Below are positions 56,257 through 59,476 of a DNA stretch of 59,476 bases, piece after piece. The position numbers and the translations under genes were made by a program. The notes beneath the pieces are model-generated. The model did no database searches. It was not told where the DNA came from and worked only from the letters and a program-made list of their open reading frames with translations. Source of the stretch: Flammeovirga sp. EKP202 (GTDB lineage: Bacteria > Bacteroidota > Bacteroidia > Cytophagales > Flammeovirgaceae); NCBI RefSeq assembly GCF_014534745.1, contig NZ_JACVVP010000047.1, forward strand, positions 1-59,476. The letters are read 5' to 3'. Each line of letters starts with the position of its first letter. Position 1 is the stretch's first letter.

Positions 56257-58947
56257 TTATATGGATTTTGATATTTCTACTATGATAGTGGTACCTTGCC
56301 CTTCTTGACTATCTACCTCCAAAGAGCCATTAATAGCATCCAATCTATTTTTGATATTCTGAAAACCAAGCCCTTTTTTGGATTCTAAAATTTTAGTATC
56401 AAAACCTACCCCATTATCTTCAACAGTAAGAGTATATACATTTTCATAATCATAAAGTTGGATGTTTACCTCAGTCGCCTTTGCATATTTGATGATATTA
56501 TTAAGACACTCTTGAAGTATTCTGTACAATGTGATTTCGATTTGTTGATTTGGAAGTCTTTCTGAAATAAGATTGTGATGAAAATCAAATTGAATCTCAT
56601 TGATGGATTTGTTCATGTCATCAATCAACATATTACAAGCGGATAACACACCATAATCAACAATAGACTTCGGCATAAGACGATGGGCAACTTCCCTAGA
56701 TTCTTCAACAGAACGTTCTAAATAGCTCCAACCAAGATCAAATGTTTCTTTCTCTTTTCCTTCGGAAATTTTCATTTTCTTTTTGAAATGTCGAAAGTTC
56801 ATAAAACTGATAATAAGCGTTTGTTGAAGACCATCATGAATTTCCTTTGAAATTCTGCTTCTTTCAGCATCTTCCGTTCTTAAAATTGCTTCTAGCATTT
56901 CTTTATTTCTAAGTTTGCTAGCGGTAATATTAGTGTGAGTACCTACTATTCTTATTGCAGCTTCATTTTTGTCTTTTTCAACAATTTTACCTTTAATTTG
57001 AACCCAAATTACCTTTCCATTTTTCCCTATAAGACGATACTCTTCTTCTAAGTAACCTTGATTCTTTTGGGGAATAAATAAATTTTCAATTTTTCTATCG
57101 TCTAATTTTTTTTCATCAGAATGTAAGAGGTTATAAATACCTTCTCTTGTTTCAGGAAACTCATAAGGTTGAAAGCCTAGCATTGTAAAAATGGCAGGGC
57201 TGAAAGAAATAATATCGTCTTTTACATCATAATCCCAAATACCATCATTTGAAGCATCTAAGGCATAGCCGTACCTTTCATCACTTTCCTTCAGTTCTTT
57301 ATTCACTTTGGTCAGTTCAGCCGTTCTTTCTTCTACTTTATGTTCAAGGTTTTCATTTAACCCTTTTAGATCATCTGTCAACTGAGTAAGTGAACTGTTT
57401 TGTTTTTCAATAGTGATGTTTTGTTTTTTGATCAATGTATTTCTTCTGTAAAGGATAATTATAAATAGAAGAATTACGCCCACAATCACCAATAAGAACC
57501 GCTGTTGTGTGGTACTTTTTTCAAGTTTTGTTTTTTGGATTTCTTTTTGAGTTTCAAAAGAAAGACTATCAGCAAGGGCTTTTTTCTCATAAGTGTATTT
57601 GTATTCTTGTCGAATAAATTCTTTTTGATTTTCTTCATTTTGGATGCTGTCTCTAAATACAATGTACTTTTGATAGGCTTCCAATGCCAATCCATTTTTT
57701 TCTTGCTTTTTATAGAGTTTATATAAGTCTTCAGAAAAGTCTTTACTAATCTTAATATCTGCTTCTTCAGCTATTTCAAGCCCTTTTTTAAAATGGTACT
57801 CAGCCTTATTATTATCACCAATTGCTTCATAGTATTTACCAAACCCTCTGTGAGCTCTTGAAATACCATATATTTCTTGTAATTGAGTAAAAATGGCAAA
57901 GCTTTGTTTCACATAATCTAAAGCGATTTTATATTTCTGGGTTTCGATGTAGATAAAGCCACTGTTTAATTTAATATTGGCGATATTATTTTTGTCTTCA
58001 GTCTCTATAGCTAATTTCAGAGCATCTTTAAAATATCGAAGTGCCTTTTCATGCTCGTGGTATTCAGAGTAGATAACTCCTAGATATGTCAAACTAGCAG
58101 TGATCCCCCTTTTATCTTTCAGTTCCCTTCTTAAGACTAAGCTTTTATTTAGGTATTTAAAAAAATTGGTACTGTCATTCATATTATAATACAGAGTTCC
58201 AACATTGTAATAGATAGAGGCTATATTTCGTTTGTCATTCAATTCTTCATTTATAGCAAGGCTTTTCATGTAAAGTGCTATTGCTCCCGCATAATCCCCT
58301 TGTCTTCTTTTAAGAATAGCATAATTTATCATTGCTGCGTTAGCTTTTTTGGGAAGGTTAATCTCACTGTATAGTTGTATACTTTTTTCAAAATTTTGAT
58401 TTGCTTCAATATATTTTTTTCGGATAATATGGATTATTCCAATGTTGACGTTAAGGTCTGCTTCACCTTTTTTGTCACCTAGACTTTTCATTAAAGTTAT
58501 ACTTCTCTTGTAGTAGTCATAAGCGATGTCATATTCCGTCTTCCTGAAATAAACAACTCCAATTTTATTTAAAACTTTCGCAACAGCACTACTATCGCCA
58601 TTATTTCTACTTAGTATTAATGCTTCATTAAAATAATCAATAGCTTGTTCGTATTTGGAATTCCTGTAGTAGATGAACCCTACCGTCATGGTATTTTCTT
58701 GGTCTATCAGATCATTTGATTGGATGTATTGATATAAAATATCAGCGAAATGCAACGCACTATCTTCATTGATTTTTAAATAGGCATTAGAATACTCTTC
58801 AAGGGCTTTTGCTTTTGAGTCAACAGTTTGTCCTTTATCAATCCATATATTCCATAAAGAATCCATTTTTTTTTCTTGAGCAGAACAACTATTTGAAATA
58901 GAAATTGAAAGAAAGAGTAATGGAATGAACAGGAAATGATATTTCAT
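56257..58947 (-). CDS. TPR/PAS histidine kinase (HisKA_3 type)
   Basis: 896 residues. A signal peptide ends near SCSAQ. About nine TPR repeats fill residues 30-440. A membrane helix (about 480-500) and coiled coil lead to a PAS domain with PAC (about 550-680: YGYALDASNDGIWDYDV, EEEYRLIGKNGKVIWVQIKG). The HisKA_3 box ISKEIHDGLQQTL carries the phospho-His near 703. The ATPase has an N box (ECLNNIIKYAKA), DNGVGFD and KGLGFQNIKNRL. This kinase type pairs with NarL-type regulators such as its neighbour. It probably senses an envelope signal through its periplasmic TPRs. Confidence 0.93.
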   Translation of the reverse strand: MKYHFLFIPLLFLSISISNSCSAQEKKMDSLWNIWIDKGQTVDSKAKALEEYSNAYLKINEDSALHFADILYQYIQSNDLIDQENTMTVGFIYYRNSKYEQAIDYFNEALILSRNNGDSSAVAKVLNKIGVVYFRKTEYDIAYDYYKRSITLMKSLGDKKGEADLNVNIGIIHIIRKKYIEANQNFEKSIQLYSEINLPKKANAAMINYAILKRRQGDYAGAIALYMKSLAINEELNDKRNIASIYYNVGTLYYNMNDSTNFFKYLNKSLVLRRELKDKRGITASLTYLGVIYSEYHEHEKALRYFKDALKLAIETEDKNNIANIKLNSGFIYIETQKYKIALDYVKQSFAIFTQLQEIYGISRAHRGFGKYYEAIGDNNKAEYHFKKGLEIAEEADIKISKDFSEDLYKLYKKQEKNGLALEAYQKYIVFRDSIQNEENQKEFIRQEYKYTYEKKALADSLSFETQKEIQKTKLEKSTTQQRFLLVIVGVILLFIIILYRRNTLIKKQNITIEKQNSSLTQLTDDLKGLNENLEHKVEERTAELTKVNKELKESDERYGYALDASNDGIWDYDVKDDIISFSPAIFTMLGFQPYEFPETREGIYNLLHSDEKKLDDRKIENLFIPQKNQGYLEEEYRLIGKNGKVIWVQIKGKIVEKDKNEAAIRIVGTHTNITASKLRNKEMLEAILRTEDAERSRISKEIHDGLQQTLIISFMNFRHFKKKMKISEGKEKETFDLGWSYLERSVEESREVAHRLMPKSIVDYGVLSACNMLIDDMNKSINEIQFDFHHNLISERLPNQQIEITLYRILQECLNNIIKYAKATEVNIQLYDYENVYTLTVEDNGVGFDTKILESKKGLGFQNIKNRLDAINGSLEVDSQEGQGTTIIVEISKSI

Positions 58948-59072
58948 TTTGATTGAGCTAGAGTAAAAAGAGAAATAGTGGACTTTATGAAAGCCTTATA
59001 CAAATTAATGATTAGGTTTTAGAATGATAGAAGTAAGAATTAGTTTTTATCAGAAAAATGAAAATTAAGCAT

Positions 59073-59106
59073 AAAAAAAGCATCAAATCGTATGATTTGA
59101 TGCTTT
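59073..59106 (-). terminator. Terminator of the second tRNA-Ser
   Basis: AAGCATCAAATC pairs with GATTTGATGCTT around GTAT, with a T-run on the minus strand. Confidence 0.88.
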
Positions 59107-59114
59107 ATCGTTTG

Positions 59115-59199
59115 CAGAGAGTGAGGGATTCGAACCCCCGGTACCTCGCGGTACAATGGTTTTCAAGACCACCGCATTCGACCACTCTGCCAACTCTCT
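59115..59199 (-). tRNA. tRNA-Ser (TGA)
   Basis: An 85-nt tRNA identical to 12539-12623, with anticodon TGA and a long variable arm. Its flanks differ from the first copy except for the promoter element. Confidence 0.94.
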
Positions 59200-59227
59200 A
59201 TGTGCTATCTTCGTGTGATAGCGGGTG

Positions 59228-59258
59228 CAAATATGTAGGATAATTTTTAATCAGGCAA
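59228..59258 (-). promoter_or_regulatory. Promoter of the second tRNA-Ser
   Basis: TTG, 20 nt, CATATTTG on the minus strand, the same layout as at 12641-12671. Confidence 0.65.
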
Positions 59259-59365
59259 GTGTTTGTGAAATATTTTTCCGCTGTTGAGTTTAAAGTATTG
59301 TAGTATAGTGATTTAAATTTTAAAATAGTTTCACTGGGAAGTATTTAGAAGTAATTTTTAGACAC

Positions 59366-59396
59366 AAAAAAAGCCTATCCGAAAGGATAAGCTTTG
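59366..59396 (-). terminator. Terminator of tRNA-Phe
   Basis: GCTTATCC-TTTC-GGATAGGC hairpin with a small interruption, followed by a long T-run on the minus strand. Confidence 0.85.
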
Positions 59397-59402
59397 TATT
59401 TG

Positions 59403-59475
59403 TGGTGATGGGCGGATTCGAACCGCCGACACACGGATTTTCAGTCCGATGCTCTACCAACTGAGCTACATCACC
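59403..59475 (-). tRNA. tRNA-Phe (GAA)
   Basis: A 73-nt tRNA with acceptor stem GGTGATG/CATCACC and discriminator A. The anticodon loop CTGAAAA gives GAA. It is complete within the window. Its promoter lies past the window end. Confidence 0.94.
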
Positions 59476-59476
59476 G

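Noticed and set aside
59058-59243. Short ORFs over the tRNA-Ser genes (also near 12536-12790)
   Set aside because: Antisense readings of identical tRNAs; the similarity between the two ORFs comes from the tRNA alone.
1-59476. CRISPR arrays, insertion sequences, toxin-antitoxin pairs or restriction systems
   Set aside because: Looked for spaced direct repeats, transposase motifs, terminal repeats and small paired genes. None seen; the only long direct repeat is the promoter cassette at 51851 and 53705.

Overview
The window looks like core chromosome of a low-GC marine Bacteroidota, probably a gliding Cytophagales member such as a Flammeovirga relative. That placement is inference from four things: GldB (24077-25105), a very large PorU-type C25 sortase of the type IX secretion system (38754-44054), Bacteroidota promoters (TTG, 20 nt, TAnnTTTG) in front of tRNA genes, and many TPR sensor or effector proteins. 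I see no insertion sequence, prophage or CRISPR array.

Layout. 1-3300: a tRNA-Lys/Leu/Lys/Lys cluster, a TPR/SH3 membrane protein and a PilJ-N/HAMP/GAF/PAS sensor. 3600-9300: an MFS transporter, a small NqrM-like cysteine protein, DUF2141, a TRIC channel with a GT9 glycosyltransferase, DUF4254 and RlmB. 9400-19030: an M28 peptidase, an acyl-CoA dehydrogenase, PspC, tRNA-Ser, BrkB/thioesterase, GrpE-DnaJ, an M20 amidohydrolase and a LolC/E-type permease. 19500-25100: a WG-repeat protein, an NhaD-like antiporter and GldB. 25220-25402: a likely structured non-coding RNA. 25500-31950: HPF, XerC, S21, a K+ channel, a rhomboid protease, PhoH and a PBP4-type peptidase. 32100-35330: a TPR/GAF/SpoIIE phosphatase. 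35400-46280: two GT-C-like membrane proteins, PorU and RecG. 46280-51000: a TPR-HTH regulator divergent from a GH115 alpha-glucuronidase. 51055-58947: the most unusual region. 59100 to the end: tRNA-Ser and tRNA-Phe.

The 51-59 kb block holds three exported-protein genes read on the minus strand: an outer-membrane barrel, a predicted beta-propeller protein and a DUF1254/DUF1214 lipoprotein. Each is preceded by the same regulatory element, a perfectly conserved 23-bp block containing the near-palindrome TTAGGGTTTCCCTTAG. Its centre lies about 57 bp from a TAnnTTTG-like -7 box in all three promoters. Two of the intergenic regions are almost identical over 113 bp. Directly beside them lie a NarL-type response regulator and a TPR/PAS histidine kinase. 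The simplest reading is a small, dedicated envelope regulon driven by this two-component pair. I know of no description of it, but I could not search, so both novelty and function are open.

Most other genes are housekeeping, and many transcription units end in clear bidirectional hairpin terminators between convergent genes.
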